Shown one piece after another: positions 5,324 to 6,176 of a stretch of DNA of 6,176 nucleotides. Source of the stretch: Pseudomonadota bacterium (lineage in GTDB: Bacteria; Pseudomonadota; Alphaproteobacteria; Rhizobiales; Xanthobacteraceae); the NCBI GenBank assembly GCA_023432845.1, contig JAEZEY010000074.1, forward strand, positions 1 through 6,176. The letters are read 5' to 3'. The translations under genes were made by a program, and so were the position numbers. Below the pieces are notes generated by a model, which was not told where the DNA came from, did no database searches, and saw only the letters and a program-made list of their open reading frames with translations. Every line of letters starts with the position of its first letter. Position 1 is the first letter of the stretch.

Positions 5324-5353
5324 CGCCGACCGGCCACCCGAGCACCGCCCCGC

Positions 5354-6176
5354 ATGACCGACACCACCGCCGCGTCCCCTGCCCCGAGGGCCTCGCGATT
5401 GCCAAGCCTCGGCGCTGTCGGCAACAGCATCCGGCGCAGCGACCTCGGCCTCGCGATCGGCGTTCTCGTCATTCTCGTCGTGCTGATCCTGCCGCTGCCG
5501 GCCGTGATGCTGGACGCCTTCCTCGCCATCTCGATCATCCTGTCAGTGCTGATCCTGATGACCGCGCTGTTCATTCACACGCCGCTGGAATTCTCCGCCT
5601 TTCCGACGGTGCTGCTCGTGTCGACGATGTTACGGCTGTCGCTCAACCTCGCCTCGACGCGCCTGATCCTGTCTCACGGCCATGAAGGCACCGACGCCGC
5701 CGGCCACGTCATCGAGGCCTTCGGCAACTTCGTGATGGGCGGCAATTTCGTCATCGGCATCATCGTCTTCGCCATCTTGGTGATCGTGAACTTCGTCGTC
5801 ATCACCAAGGGTTCGGGCCGCATCGCCGAAGTCGCCGCGCGCTTCCACCTCGACGCCATGCCCGGCAAGCAGATGGCGATCGACGCCGATCTCTCCGCCG
5901 GCCTGATCGACGAGGCCGACGCGCGGCGCCGCCGCAAGGACCTCGAGGACGAAGGCGGCTTCTTCGGCGCCATGGACGGCGCCTCGAAATTCGTGCGCGG
6001 CGACGCCATCGCCGGCCTGCTCATCGTCTTCATCAACGTCATCGGCGGCATGATCATCGGCATCGCGCAGCAGGGCATGCCCTTCGCCGACGCCGCGCAG
6101 ACCTACACACTGCTCACCGTCGGCGACGGACTGGTTACCCAGGTCCCCGCGCTGATCGTCTCGACCGCGGCGGGCC
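5354..6176 (+). CDS. flhA: Flagellar biosynthesis protein FlhA (3' end beyond the window)
   Basis: The first 274 residues of FlhA, roughly the N-terminal two-fifths of a protein of about 690-700 residues. FlhA forms the nonameric inner-membrane ring of the flagellar type III export gate and couples proton motive force to export. A cytoplasmic start is followed by membrane segments near 33-53, 56-75, 131-151 and 218-238. The FHIPEP signature runs through GRIAEVAARFHLDAMPGKQM (155-174) into AIDAD. FGAMDGASKFVRGDAIAG follows at 204-221, then YTLLTVGDGLVTQVPAL at 251-267. R94 (TMLRLSLN) and D208 (GAMDGA) sit at positions matching conserved charged residues of enterobacterial FlhA. The reading frame runs off the right edge without a stop. 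No strong Shine-Dalgarno precedes the ATG; only GAG at 5340-5342 is seen. Type III secretion SctV proteins share the signature, but the flbD/CtrA context favours FlhA. Confidence 0.93.
   Translation, partial: MTDTTAASPAPRASRLPSLGAVGNSIRRSDLGLAIGVLVILVVLILPLPAVMLDAFLAISIILSVLILMTALFIHTPLEFSAFPTVLLVSTMLRLSLNLASTRLILSHGHEGTDAAGHVIEAFGNFVMGGNFVIGIIVFAILVIVNFVVITKGSGRIAEVAARFHLDAMPGKQMAIDADLSAGLIDEADARRRRKDLEDEGGFFGAMDGASKFVRGDAIAGLLIVFINVIGGMIIGIAQQGMPFADAAQTYTLLTVGDGLVTQVPALIVSTAAG

Overview
The window looks like chromosomal DNA of a GC-rich alphaproteobacterium, most likely a Hyphomicrobiales member near Bradyrhizobium, Rhodopseudomonas or Pseudolabrys. The grounds are uniformly high GC with strong third-position GC, an FlbD-type flagellar regulator, FlhA preceded by CtrA-like half-sites, one good general-stress (EcfG-type) promoter, and small proteins of kinds familiar from that order. 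The genus is an inference. No mobile element, CRISPR array, tRNA or rRNA was seen.

Layout: flbD (41-1411, +) encodes a sigma-54 activator and ends at a perfect intrinsic terminator. A two-gene operon follows: a diacylglycerol-kinase-family lipid kinase (1515-2429, +) overlapping by four bases an inositol-monophosphatase-family phosphatase (2426-3328, +). A two-way terminator at 3371-3402 separates this operon from a convergent 62-residue hypothetical gene (3432-3620, -). Divergent from that gene is a DUF952 gene (3756-4097, +), followed by an 83-residue Cys-rich protein (4183-4434, +) with its own EcfG-like promoter. An exported single-domain fasciclin (FAS1) protein (4572-5111, +) ends at a textbook terminator. 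The window closes inside flhA (5354 to the edge, +).

The two ends belong together: FlbD activates late flagellar promoters and FlhA is the core of the flagellar export gate. Between them lie about 3.9 kb of genes with no recognisable flagellar role, split into separately terminated units. The flhA upstream region has three YTAA half-sites at exact 11-bp spacing, as expected for CtrA control. A terminator-like hairpin then sits between those sites and the flhA start codon.

No wholly new multi-gene system is evident. The most checkable novel points are the EcfG-like promoter of the small Cys-rich gene, the CtrA half-site array and leader hairpin before flhA, the degenerate receiver domain of FlbD, and the coupled lipid-kinase/phosphatase pair with a repeat-encoded Lys/Ala tail.
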